Part shown: positions 1 to 9,340 of the stretch, piece after piece | Numbering within the stretch: the stretch's first letter is position 1 | Layout of the letters: each line of letters starts with the position of its first letter | Assembly (NCBI RefSeq): GCF_027580225.2 | Contig: NW_027395283.1 | Location: forward strand, 5,088,501 to 5,152,500 | Direction: 5' to 3' | Length of the DNA stretch: 64,000 nt | Source: Misgurnus anguillicaudatus | Taxonomy: Eukaryota; Chordata; Actinopteri; Cypriniformes; Cobitidae | Made by a program: the position numbers and the translations under genes | The notes under the pieces: generated by a model | What the model saw: only the letters and a program-made list of their open reading frames with translations | The model's database searches: none | Told to the model about the DNA's origin: nothing

Positions 1-79
1 ACTCCATGCGTTCAACGTAGGCAGACCACATTTCATGCTCCGGCTTAAACTCATCCGGTCTTTGGGAAAAGTGCGCCAT
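1..79 (-). CDS. Ty3/gypsy-type gag, N-terminal end (runs off the window)
   Basis: The minus strand opens with ATG at 79-77 and reads 26 codons to the window edge without a stop. The start MAHFSQRPDEF is followed by EMWSAYVERME, the pattern with which vertebrate Ty3/gypsy gag proteins begin. It lies 38 bp inside the putative LTR (117-316) and just after a primer-binding-like stretch, the expected layout of a 5' end. The rest of the element is outside the window, so intactness cannot be judged. A diverged relative of the same gag start is at 60280-60360. Family assignment is by motif only. Confidence 0.6.
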   Translation of the reverse strand, partial: MAHFSQRPDEFKPEHEMWSAYVERME

Positions 80-116
80 TTCCACAAACTAATCCGTTTT
101 ATCTCGTCGCCAATTA

Positions 117-316
117 TGTGATGTACTTTAATAACGAGGCATGGCACGCGTTTCTTAACTTTATAAGAGGTCTCAGCATAACACACAACTCACACATGAG
201 GGTATACAGGCTCAACTGTTTTACAAGACATGCGCAGAAGGGCACACCCACTAAACTAACGGCAAGCCGTTAGGGACAGCTGTAATGCACATATTTAACA
301 GTATTAAATACACCAC
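117..316 (-). repeat. Putative 5' LTR of a Ty3/gypsy element
   Basis: Read on the minus strand this segment starts TGTGGTGTATTTAATAC and ends CATCACA, giving TGT...ACA-type ends. It has a TATAAAG box near 160 and is followed by TAATTGGCGACGAGAT (98-116), which resembles the primer-binding region of vertebrate gypsy elements. The gag ATG follows at 79. The partner LTR is outside the window, so the outer end (about 316) is an estimate. Confidence 0.5.
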
Positions 317-462
317 ACTGTAAAAAAAAAATTATTCTTTGATGCATCATGATGTGGACGATTCTGAATCAATTCATAAATGTCAAGAATTTATTCTTAA
401 AAGTTATTTTACAAAATAATACCGTGACGTTATCAGAACCTAAAGGCAGAACTCAACTTCCT

Positions 463-2545
463 CAAACACTTGAGGAAATAAGATCATGTGTTCAACCTGA
501 CAGACTCCAGTCAATGTCTTTGAATATGATTTAATCACGGCCGAATCCTCCTCATCAGAAAAAATACAAGAGTTTATATAGGATAGATACATGACAAAGT
601 CACATCATTTATCTCTAATATGATTTATTCTTCATATCTGCAATTCAGAAACTCCTCTCTGTTACCATGCAGACAAAAACAAATTTAACTTTTTTGATAA
701 CCTCAGCTTTAACAAGTCATGGGGTTTACAATTGCAATCATTTAACCACACGTACTTCATCTATTTTAACACATTTTGTTGTCAAAAGCATACAGTACAA
801 ATGTTCAAACCTGTAAGAAAAAGACATGTTAGTTATAATTAGTTATGATTCATTTCAATTTCCTTCACAACGTGCAACAAAACTCCTCTGTTAAAATGTC
901 AGAAAATGTAGTTTGGTGTTTCTTTGATGAAATCTTTGCTGATATTATTGTGTATGAAGAGTTTTTCTCCTCGTTGTGTTGTTTTTATAAAGATGATTAA
1001 AAACATTGATCCATCATTGACACTGACACACACATTAATAATGTTTTTATAGATTGAGTGAAATTGATCTTTAAACACTGTAACATCTTTAAATGTAAGA
1101 TCAGAGTTATGTTATCTCCAGCTGATATTCCTCCTGTAATAGAGGAAGATTTTTACATCAAATACCTGATGAGAATTACAAGTGTGAGTCAAGAACTCAA
1201 TACAGATTTATGAAGAAATGTTCATGTGGTTTAGGACATCTAACACTAATAGTCAGCTGTGTGATGGATTTATTTGACATTTAAACACACAGTGTCTCAG
1301 TTACTGAGGGATTGAAAGAGGAACATTACATGAAGAGATGAAGGTTAGAGATTTGTGAACAAACTTTGTAGTTTTGTATAATTCACATAAAGTCTCTGTT
1401 CTCTACAGGTTGAGGTGTTGTGATATCACAGATGAAGGTTGTGTTGCTCTGACTTCAGCTCGGAGATCAAACCCATCACACCTGAGAGATCTGAATCTGC
1501 TTTATAATAATCTCACAGATTCAGGAGAGACGCTGATCTCTGATCTAAAAGATGATCCACATTATAAACTACAGACAGTACGGTGAGTAGAGCTCATTTA
1601 AATAAATGTTTAAAGTAAACTCATGCAGTGTCATTTAAATCCTAGAATTTAAATATTAGAAATAAATGTAAATTGATCTGCTGCTGTTATAGGCTGTGTA
1701 TCCTTTAAACCCAACAAACAGAAAATATGAAGTGTACATGAACAACACTTGATGCTTTGTCAGATCAACACAATAAGAATTCAATTCAATGTCTGAGTCT
1801 GTTTACTAAGTGTGATGTTGAGTTTGTTCACTCCAGGATTTAATACTGTGATCTTACTCTTCTTACACATTATATATGATGTTTGTTAATGGGGTTTGTT
1901 TGATAGGCCGACACCTCTATAGTTATGCACACTTGACTAGATGTTCATCTTAAACTCTTTTTATAACAACTTGGTTTTTATTTCATGTTTTAAGCATTAT
2001 TTATCAAATCATCAGAATACAGACAGAAATAACAACACAAACACAATATATACACAACAGATCAACACAAAGTACAGATGATAAATGATAGAGATGAAGA
2101 TTAGAAAAAAGAAGAGAAAGTCAACTCTTAAAATCTGATGGACACTTCACACAACTCTCTGTCGAGCTTTGACATTGATGCTGTTTCTCTTTATTTACAC
2201 GACTGTCAACCTCCAGGACTTTTAAAATAAAGCATCACCTTAATTTTCTTACTGTTTGTGTGTGAACTCATAGAACTGTCAGTGTGTCATTATATTATAC
2301 TACATACATATCAATACATTCATTTCTTACATTGACATCAAATATTCAGAGGAAATGATGAAATGTGTTTTTGTATTGTTGTAGCTCATGTGTATGTGAT
2401 AAACAGATTGTTGACATGTTTATTATGTTAAAGATTTCATTTCTATCACTGACTGACAGCACTAATAGTTTGTTTTTCTATCTCTTCATCTGACACTGAT
2501 GATGATCTCATATCTGATTGACTTTCTCTTTCATTTTTAGGACTG
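463..2545 (+). repeat. Segmental duplication, copy A (3' part of NLR gene 1)
   Basis: This segment aligns by eye with 39988-59347 (copy B), covering the intron before the last LRR exon, the exon itself, the following intron, and ending within a few bases after the splice acceptor of the terminal exon. Copy A lacks the L2, BEL, DIRS and MITE insertions of copy B, so it serves as the empty-site reference. Copy A also keeps about 200 bp (roughly 505-755) that copy B has lost. The coding exons are described separately; nothing else gene-like is visible in 317-1408 or 1583-2540. Confidence 0.9.
1409..1582 (+). CDS. NLRC3-like gene 1, last LRR exon
   Basis: A 174-bp exon bounded by CTCTACAG and GTGAGT, phase 2 at both ends, encodes 58 residues of ribonuclease-inhibitor-type LRR ([13 protein letters not shown], then LRDLNLLYNNLTDSG). 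This is the standard LRR exon of fish NLRC3-like genes. The rest of gene 1 lies to the left of the window. The usual ALRSNPSHL is ARRSNPSHL here, and its C-terminal half ([12 protein letters not shown]) is shared only with the last LRR exon of gene 2 at 56993, consistent with both being terminal LRRs derived by duplication. Confidence 0.9.
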
Positions 2546-2565
2546 AAAGACAATTTTTTTCATGA
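2541..2565 (+). CDS. NLRC3-like gene 1, terminal coding exon
   Basis: After the acceptor TTTTTAG the frame inherited from the LRR exon (phase 2) continues for eight codons and ends at TGA 2563-2565, giving a tail TERQFFS. The 3' UTR probably runs to the AATAAA at 2832-2837. The exon is predicted only from the acceptor and frame. Gene 2 has an acceptor at the equivalent site (59347), which supports it, although the exon sequences differ. Confidence 0.55.
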
Positions 2566-3249
2566 CATTTCAAATGTTTGTCAGATGGTTTTCAGATCTG
2601 GACTGTGCTCAGGACTCTTCTACTATAAACTCATGCTGTTGTAATAGATGCAGTATGAAGTTGATCAATGTCTTACTGAAATAGACAAAGACAGATGAAA
2701 GCAGATGTTGCTCTTTCAGTATTGATGAGGTCTTTCCAGATGTGAAAGCTGCTCATTTAGACGCTAATCCTCCTTCATACCAACAGAGATGAAGACTTTT
2801 GATGTGAGCACTGATAACAAAGACCTACTACAAATAAAACAAACATAAAACTATGCTAACTATAGTTAAGTCATGCTTGATTTTCTTAAGGACAATTCAT
2901 CTCATGTGCATTACATCTCATGGTGCTTTCATTCTTCACTCATTCATGTCAGTACAGTCTGCACACCAGCGACATCTCGTGGACTTTGATTGTATTGCAT
3001 CAAATGAGTCATTCTGGATCAAACCCGAACTCAAAAGTAATATTTAATACATGTATAAACTGATGATTTTACCTTCTGCTGATGTAAAACATTTCTGTTA
3101 GCGTTGATGTAAAACTAAGAGTAAACACAAGGTGTCAGAATTTATGTGTGAAACAGGTCGAGTCATTCACTGTCTCTCTTTCATCTTTCTCTGAATCTCT
3201 CTCTCTCTGTGACATGAAATAAACATATTCAATAATCTAAACTTTACTG
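2566..3249. other. Gene 1 3' UTR and intergenic DNA
   Basis: Holds the probable 3' UTR of gene 1 (poly-A signal AATAAA at 2832-2837) and then AT-rich sequence with a short CT-rich run near 3195. I see no other gene. Confidence 0.5.
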
Positions 3250-3409
3250 ATATTTTTTTATTCTATTCAAAAACAATGTACAGATAACAAAAATGACAAA
3301 TTATAACAATAACAACAAGAGTATGAAAAACAAACAAAACAAAACAATATAGAACAACTAGGGGGAGGTATAGGTTAAGTGTGTTATTCATAAATAATAA
3401 TAAATAGAA

Positions 3410-5062
3410 TTATAAGACCTCAAAGAAAGGAAAGGAATTACATACAGATAGAGTTTTTAGAGCTTTTTTGTTCTCAGACTTTCTGATAGTAGTAAAGTAT
3501 TTTTCAAACTCTTTCAAAAAAACAAGAAAAAGAGGTTTTGCTCTCAAGTATTTAGATTTATGAATGTGGAACTTTGCAAGTAGCAATATCAGATTAATAA
3601 TAAAAAACTGATTTCTCTTAGATTTATCATAGTCCACAAAACCTAATGCCACATCCTTCCAAAACAACATACATTCATTGTAAATTTCTTTTCTAATAAA
3701 TCGTAAAACATCTTGCCAAAATATCTTAGTGAATGAACAACACCAAAAAAATTCTTCAGAATTGTCACAAAATGAGCAACTGGAGGAGATGTCCTTCTTG
3801 AAATGTTTTAAGTAGTGGTTTGCAGGGTAACGCATATGAATTATTTTAAAGGAAATTTCTTTTACTTTATTGGTTAAGAAAAAGAAATGTGGAAGCATCC
3901 AGACTTTTTTCCAGCATATATTTTCTACCACATTATTCCAATAAGCAGTCACAGATGGCAAAGAAACATTGTCCTGCTGGAATAATGAACAGATTGATCT
4001 GTTATTATTTTTGTAGGGTGACGAAAAACACAATTTTCCAACAAATGTATCAACCAGATTCAAAGGTACTGGATGAGGATTATAATGAGCACCTCTCAAT
4101 AAAGCAAGTACACCTGAAGGGATTGAACCCATCACTATTGAAAATTCTTTGGGAGAAACAGGAAACTGAAAATGATCCAGAAATTCCTTATATGAAAACA
4201 AAAACCCTTGAGAATTGATTAATTGACTAACTAACAAAATATTTTTATCAACCCAATTCTGAAAAAATATAGATTTATTTTTGTACAAAATATTGCAGTT
4301 ATTCCAAATAAAATACTTATGAGGTGAAAAATTGTGCTTGAATATCAGAGACCAAGCCAAAAGAGACTGTTTATGAAAAGCTGATAGTGATGCTGGTAAT
4401 TTTTCAATTTTATAGTTACACAGAAGAAGAAAATCAAGGCCACCAAACTGAGAAAAAACATAATTGGGAATAAAGTTCCATAAAGACACTGGACTTTTCC
4501 TAAAATGTTTCAACCAAGAAATTTTAAAGGTATAGTTTAAAGTACTAAAATCCAGAAAATTAAGGCCACCCTTTTCATCAACGTTCATTACAACAGATTT
4601 TCTGATATAATGAATAGAGTTTTTCCACAAAAAATTAAAGAGTTTCTGGTCAATAGTTTTACACAACTTTGGCTCCAAGTGAACGGATTGAGCAGCATAA
4701 ATGAGCCTTGAAAGGCCTTCAGCCTTAGTAAGAAGTACCCTACCTCTCAAAGAGAGATCTCTTTGTAGCCACTGATTAAATCTCTTCTGAATTTTATCCG
4801 TAAGTGGTTGAAAATTAAAGATACACCTTTCTTTTTGGTCTTTCACTATATAAACTCCTAAATAACAGACCTTTTCTTTCACAGGAATACCATGAATAAA
4901 TGGGTCATTGCAGCTTTTAATGGCCAAAAGCTCACATTTATGAACATTTAAATGTAGGCCCGAGGCTTTAGAAAAAGACTCAATAATATTTATTGCCTGA
5001 GGGATCTGCATAGCATTTCTAAGAAAAAGAGTTGTATCATCAGCAAGCTGACTGATGATCAC
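3410..5062 (-). pseudogene. L1 ORF2, RT C-terminal part and tail (550 codons open)
   Basis: Begins just before the RT catalytic box QLADDTTLF (ADD in place of the usual YxDD) and continues open through the thumb and the long L1 C-terminal domain, ending SCSFCDNSEEFFWCC (cysteine-rich) and a basic tail. A single stop separates it from the upstream RT fragment (5084-5786), so the two are one broken ORF. No replacement for the missing 5' half exists in the window, so this copy cannot be autonomous. Confidence 0.88.
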
Positions 5063-5083
5063 CTCTCTTCCAGCAATATCTAT

Positions 5084-5786
5084 TCATTTCAGATTACTGT
5101 TTTTTATGTGAAGACAGAGAAGCTGAGCTGCAAGAAGAAAAAGGTAGGGTGAGATGGGACATCCCTGCCTATTTCCCCTTGAGATTTCAAAACGATGGGT
5201 TGCACCATGTTTTAGAATAACAGACCTGCCATTTGTGTATAGAGTTTTTATGGCGTTACAAAAGAAATCGCCGAATCCAAACCTTTCAAGACACTGAAAA
5301 ATAAATGTATGTTCCAAAGTATCAAACGCTTTACAAAAATCCAAGAAAAGAAGAAAGCTATCATCAGAAATTAAATTAGAGTAATCTAAAACATCTAAAA
5401 CTAAACGTATATTATTTGAAATATGCCTATTATTAATGAATCCAGATTGAGCCTCATCTATTATAGAACTGAGCACTTTTTTTAATCTTTTAGAAAGTAT
5501 GTGGACCAAGACTTTATAATCATTATTTAATAAACTAATTGGGCGCCAGTTGTCGATAAAGAGCAAATCCTTTTTCTGTTTAGGAATAAGGGAAATAATT
5601 CCTTGAGTCATAGTGGGAGGAAGCTTGCGATTTTTAAAGCTCTCAGTAAATACTTTCAAAAGAAAAGGGGCAAGAATATCTGAAAACTGTCGATAGAATT
5701 CTGCTGAAATGCCATCGTTGCCGGGTGATTTGTTAAATTTAAGATGTTTTATAGCATCAGCAACCTCTTCTAATAGTATATCCTAC
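5084..5786 (-). pseudogene. L1 ORF2, RT N-terminal part
   Basis: Encodes the fingers and palm of the reverse transcriptase: SLIPKQKKD, NWRPISLLNNDYK, AQSGFINNRH, FLDFCKAFDTLEH (first catalytic Asp) and RQGCPISPYLFLL. A TAG near 5788 cuts it from the linker upstream and a TGA near 5084 separates it from the ADD box downstream. The motifs are those of the L1 superfamily; I cannot fix the clade (Tx1-like or classical L1). Confidence 0.85.
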
Positions 5787-5829
5787 TCGCAAATTTCTTT
5801 CTCTGAAGCACTAATTGAATGTACATTTA

Positions 5830-6099
5830 CTAAAGAATCCAAAAAAGAAGTGGCAGTATCAACACAGTAGTTGGATTTATAAAGATTAGAAAAAAAATTA
5901 TGACAGAAATTAGAAATGGTACAATGATCGTCAGATGGTGAATTGTGCTGTGATTACCCCTTTGTCTTTCTAGACTGAAGAAGTAGGAAGAATTTTGTTC
6001 GCCTTTTTCTAACCACTTAACTCTGGACCTGACAAAGGCTCCTTCTGCTATACGCTCATAAATCTCATCTAATTTGCAATGCAACTCATTCAATCGCAA
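5830..6099 (-). pseudogene. L1 ORF2 linker fragment
   Basis: Contains AFVRSRVKWLEKGEQNSSYFFSLE (given here as a motif region), the conserved segment between endonuclease and RT in L1 ORF2. After about 55 residues the frame runs into unrelated amino acids, showing a frameshift around 5930. It is continuous with the RT part at 5786 and is separated from the endonuclease part by the hAT MITE at 6129-6671. Confidence 0.75.
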
Positions 6100-6128
6100 G
6101 CTCTCTTCAGGTAAAAGCAGTTTGGGAG

Positions 6129-6671
6129 TAGGGCTGCACGATTTGGGTAATTTTTCCCATTGCGGTTGTTCATGCTAATATTGCGATGTGCGATTACGAT
6201 TGCGATTATAATAAATGGTATCATGAGTCAACTTGATGGGTTTTAAGGAAAATCCACACACAGTTTAGTGATAATGCTAAAATGTGTATTTGTAAAACTA
6301 GAAATGTTTTCGTATTGCCACGTGATGTAGCAACTGCTCAGTGTCAGTAATCCTAAATCCAAAATACTGCCATACAACTGACATAGAGTTTTTTTTTAGC
6401 TACCAGATCACTGTCAACCTCCTTTGCATCTATCTTCGCTCTGGTATAAGTGACGACGCACACGACACACGTGCATGCCACACATGCACTGCCTTTTTTG
6501 TTCGTTTTTCTTTCTTTTTTTAAACAGCAAGGAAAATCATCAAACTGTTATCAGAAAGTTTGTGTTAACAAGTCCACACATGTATTTATTTAATATAATT
6601 GCAACATTTTGCTGTCATATAATTGCACAGGCTGACATTGCGATTGCGATGCGATTAATTGTGCAGCACTA
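6129..6671. mobile_element. Non-autonomous hAT element in the L1
   Basis: Terminal sequences TAGGGCTGCACGATT and AATTGTGCAGCACTA are inverted repeats, and the subterminal DNA is rich in GCGATT motifs. Flanking 8-mers TTTGGGAG and GTCGGGAG agree at 6 of 8 positions, an aged target duplication. Its ends match those of the longer hAT at 60417-63137, which carries transposase remnants, so this 543-bp copy is a deletion derivative or cousin of that family. It holds no coding region; the ORFs here are chance. Confidence 0.8.
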
Positions 6672-6779
6672 GTCGGGAGGCATCATAGAAAGAGAGGTAA
6701 TTTCAGACAGAATTTGCTCCTCTGAAGCTCTATTGAGTTTGGAGAGCAAACTACCATAAGACCTTAAGTATTTACTGAC

Positions 6780-7540
6780 TTAATATTTTAGGAGTTCCCA
6801 ATATCTACCAAAGGCTCCTTCCTTTTGGGCTAAGTCCCAATAAATAGAAATTATTTTCTTGAGTTCTAAATTAACTGAATCATGTCTTAAATGAGAAACG
6901 TTCATTTTCCAAAAAGAACTACGAGATGGTTCTACAGAGGATAAGAATCTAATATTAATAGAGATTGCCTTGTGATCAGTAAGAGGAGTAACAAGAATAT
7001 TTACTAAGACATTCTCTTTGGGAATGCTGTCTGTGAGAAGCCAAAAGTCTATGCGAGACTGCCTGGTTCCATTTTTATTACTCCAAGTATAAGTTTTTTG
7101 ATTCGGGTGCATCTCCCTCCAAATATCTACAAGATTGTATTTTTGCATAAATGTTTTTAAAGTATTACATGAAGAACCTGACTGCTTAGGGGGCCATCTG
7201 TCCATCATATCATTTAAAGTAATATTAAAATCTCCTCCCACGATCAAAAAAGCTTGTGGATATTTCTGAAACCAAACAGAAATGATACTTTCTATTGATT
7301 CAAAAAGTTTGTCATTCTCTGAATTAAGGTTGTACCCATAAACATTAACTAGTATAAAGATAAAATTATTCCAAGATATAAGTAAACATAAAAAATGACC
7401 ATAAGTATCTGAGAATGTCTCCAAAACATTTCCAGAAAAAGTATTTTTTAAAGCCGTTACCCCTGCAGATCTCTCAGAACCATGACCAAACCAGAGATCA
7501 TTGTTCCACTGCGATCTCCAGAATTTTGCATCACCAGTAG
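6780..7540 (-). pseudogene. L1 ORF2, APE endonuclease (N-terminus missing)
   Basis: The reading starts at about 7540 with KFWRSQWNNDLWFGHGS and runs through SAGVTALK, VGGDFNITLND (catalytic Asp/Asn box) and TPLTDHKAISI (the DH box of APE nucleases). The first 60-70 residues with the catalytic Glu are absent because of the 5' truncation. The truncation point lies only about 35-40 bp upstream of the CRE/ISRE-like promoter of NLR gene 2. Confidence 0.85.
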
Positions 7541-7576
7541 AGGGAGAAACACCTCAAACACTTCCTCATACAATAG

Positions 7577-7600
7577 TGACGTCACAGATGAAAGTGAAAG
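7577..7600 (+). promoter_or_regulatory. CRE and ISRE-like elements, gene 2 promoter
   Basis: A perfect CRE palindrome TGACGTCA (7577-7584) is followed 5 bp later by GAAAGTGAAAG (7590-7600), which fits the interferon-stimulated response element core GAAANNGAAA. They sit just upstream of a predicted non-coding first exon that ends at a donor at 7639. For an NLR immune gene an interferon-responsive promoter is plausible; binding is inferred only. Confidence 0.5.
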
Positions 7601-7638
7601 TAAATTGTTTCGTGTTTATCTTCCGCCATTTTAAACAG
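7601..7638 (+). other. Predicted 5' non-coding first exon of NLR gene 2
   Basis: The sequence after the ISRE-like site contains CCGCCATTTT and ends AAACAG followed by GTAGAG, a usable donor. It contains no in-frame start for the protein. The true transcription start is unknown, so the 5' limit is arbitrary. Confidence 0.35.
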
Positions 7639-8214
7639 GTAGAGTTGATTTCTTAACATATCGATGATTAAAGTGATTAATATAACATGTATAAACAGCT
7701 TTACATGTATTTTTGTGTGTGTAGTTGATGTAAAAGTTGTAGTATTTTGAGAAAGTGAATCCAGTCAGATTGTGATGACAGCGAGTGTTCAGTGGCCGGT
7801 TGAATAAAACTTTAAGACTAGTCTTAAAAGTTAGTCATGAATTTTTTTCTTCAAGACTGATCATAACTGTTTTAAGTATGTTACATAAAAAGGTAGATTG
7901 GTATAATTTAAATCCAAATAATAAGACTCTTTTAAATTCAATCATTTCTTATCTTAAAATTACTCTCAACAAGTTGATCTATCAATATTTATTACACGGC
8001 TCTCTGGAATGCTTGATTCTGATTGGTCAGTTGAGACATTTGCAGGTTCGTTCTTTTCAAATAATAACCGCTCCAAAATAATAACGCATAGCCGGGACTA
8101 CTTGTAAGAGTAAAATCGCTCCGCGCCATATAAAGATCAATAAAGATTACTTTTTGGCGCCATCTTGTGACAAACACTGGAACATTTTGACATTCATTTT
8201 AACATGTACAGAAA

Positions 8215-8466
8215 AACAAAACATTTAAACAGTGGATAGAAGAACGAACAGCGACAAGACACAGAGAGCTTACTGAGACTGAACTTGACAAAATAGAGCA
8301 TGACAGCTACGAAGCCAACACACACAAAAATACAGAATGGGCATTAAAACTTCTCAAAGACTGGCTAAAAGAGAAAAAAATGGAGACAGACAAGTATGAA
8401 GCAGAGGGTCTTAATAAGGCATTACGATCATTTTATGCATCTGTGCAAAGTTTCGCGGAAGGATAA
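8215..8466 (+). pseudogene. Crypton/KIAA1958-like N-terminal fragment
   Basis: An open frame without its own ATG (a TAA lies about 20 bp upstream) reads [18 protein letters not shown], then [17 protein letters not shown], then [13 protein letters not shown], ending at TAA 8464-8466. The pattern 'N-T-x-W-A-L-x-x-x-x-D-W' followed by 'L-x-x-F-Y' resembles the N-terminal domain of fish KIAA1958-like / Crypton tyrosine-recombinase proteins. The catalytic domain is absent, so this is a relic. Assignment is from memory of the family and needs a profile search. Confidence 0.45.
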
Positions 8467-8562
8467 AAATGTTAATTTAAAACAAATATGCGAATAAAAT
8501 GTTTCAAATTCATATTCATGTCCAGTTTTTTTTCTTAAGTGGCAAGTAGCCGTGTAATAAGC

Positions 8563-8702
8563 GGGATAATGTAGAGGCAACCGGTAGTTATTGGGAAATA
8601 AGCCCCTTCAGTGTGATACAAGACCCTCCGCTTCGCGTCGGGTCCTGATCACACTGTCGGGGCTTATTTCCCAATAACTACCGGCTGCCTCTACATTATC
8701 CC
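8563..8702. repeat. Large hairpin of element 1
   Basis: Left arm 8563-8617 (starting GGGATAATGTAGAGG) pairs with right arm 8648-8702 (ending CCTCTACATTATCCC) with few mismatches. The tip (8620-8645) holds the GC-rich CTCCGCTTCGCGTCG and can itself close through GACCC/GGGTC. The same tip motif occurs in element 3. Confidence 0.85.
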
Positions 8703-8878
8703 TTACTTAAAGTCGTTGAAAACATTAAGAGACTCCAACATTATTTTCAGTTTTCTTAATTTACTGTTTATAGGTTTGTGTTTAAGTAAAATCATCATTT
8801 ATGATATGTTTTAAACATAAATCAAGATGAGATTAATTTTTAATCAACACAATATTAATGTTTTCATTTATATTTCAG

Positions 8879-8976
8879 GAAGAGTTTAAAGATGAATATT
8901 TGATGAATAACTCAGATTTTTTATGACATCTTTCATGTTTCTTGCTATGAGTTCAGTCTTTTACATTGTTGTTCAG
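8879..8976 (+). other. Predicted 5' leader exon with upstream ORFs, gene 2
   Basis: Bounded by TATTTCAG and GTGAGA. It carries three upstream ATGs: 8892 (3 codons, then stop), 8903 (7 codons) and 8923, whose frame runs through the splice to 9260 and stops after 25 codons, still ahead of the main ATG at 9309. Such upstream ORFs would be expected to lower translation of the NLR. The exon is predicted only from its splice sites and spacing. Confidence 0.45.
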
Positions 8977-9259
8977 GTGAGATCAGACACTTTTTACTTC
9001 ATCATTCATAGTTTATATAAATCTTTATTCATTTATATTTTTGTTTCTTATCTTAATATTAGTGTCATTTATTTAAAGTTTTCTTATCATAATTCTTAAT
9101 TTAATTTGTGTTAATATTGTGTTAATGTGATGTAATGTTGTGTAGTTGTGTTGATGAGTTGTTTCTTCAACACTCAGGATTGATTTATCTGAATTATAAT
9201 GTCTGTTTATTCACTTTGATTTTAAGTTTATTTTGTGTCTGAATGTTATTTTCATTCAG

Positions 9260-9340
9260 TATCAGTTGTGGAGATCAGATTGATCAGATTCACCTCTGCA
9301 GCTTCATCATGGGTCAAACACAAACATCTCCAGGATGCAG
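9260..9340 (+). CDS. Gene 2 start-codon exon (coding 9309-9340)
   Basis: Acceptor TTCATTCAG, donor GTACTT. ATG at 9309-9311 begins [10 protein letters not shown] and ends after two bases of a codon (phase 2), matching the next exon. I chose this ATG because it is the only start that feeds the phase of all downstream exons. Gly-2 followed by QTQTS fits an N-myristoylation signal (G-x-x-x-[ST]), which would imply membrane tethering; that is inference. Confidence 0.65.

Larger units (their letters stand above)
3250..7540 (-). mobile_element. L1-superfamily LINE, 5'-truncated, minus strand
   Basis: Minus-strand ORF2 pieces give, in order, the C-terminal half of an APE endonuclease (7540-6780), a linker (6099-5830), an RT domain (5786-5084, then 5062 onward) and a C-terminal region with a CxxC...C zinc-knuckle-like motif near 3760. 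The 3' end at about 3250 lies next to a T-run on the plus strand, i.e. a short A-tail. The 5' end stops inside the endonuclease, so this is an ordinary 5'-truncated insertion. It holds only a few stops, so it is not very old. It occupies almost the whole interval between NLR gene 1 and the promoter of gene 2, and is itself split by a hAT MITE at 6129-6671. Confidence 0.9.
7989..8706 (+). mobile_element. Hairpin-ended element 1, with Crypton-like relic
   Basis: Starts TTATTACACGGC, carries TTCTGATTGG about 30 bp in, repeats the start inverted at 8550-8560 (GCCGTGTAATAA) and ends with a large hairpin (8563-8702) and CCCTTAC. Two other elements in the window (19990-21049, 39371-39667) share this layout with little sequence identity outside the signature motifs. 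Between the signatures it carries an 80-codon reading frame (8215-8466). It sits in the 5' leader intron of NLR gene 2. The superfamily is not recognised; a tyrosine-recombinase (Crypton) link is inferred from the relic. Confidence 0.55.

Noticed and set aside
3889..4218. 109-codon plus-strand ORF
   Set aside because: It is the antisense shadow of the L1 ORF2 C-terminal domain on the minus strand.
8563..8702. Hairpin as a microRNA precursor or transcription terminator
   Set aside because: The same fold with different sequence occurs at the end of two other elements, which fits a transposon end better than a host RNA gene.
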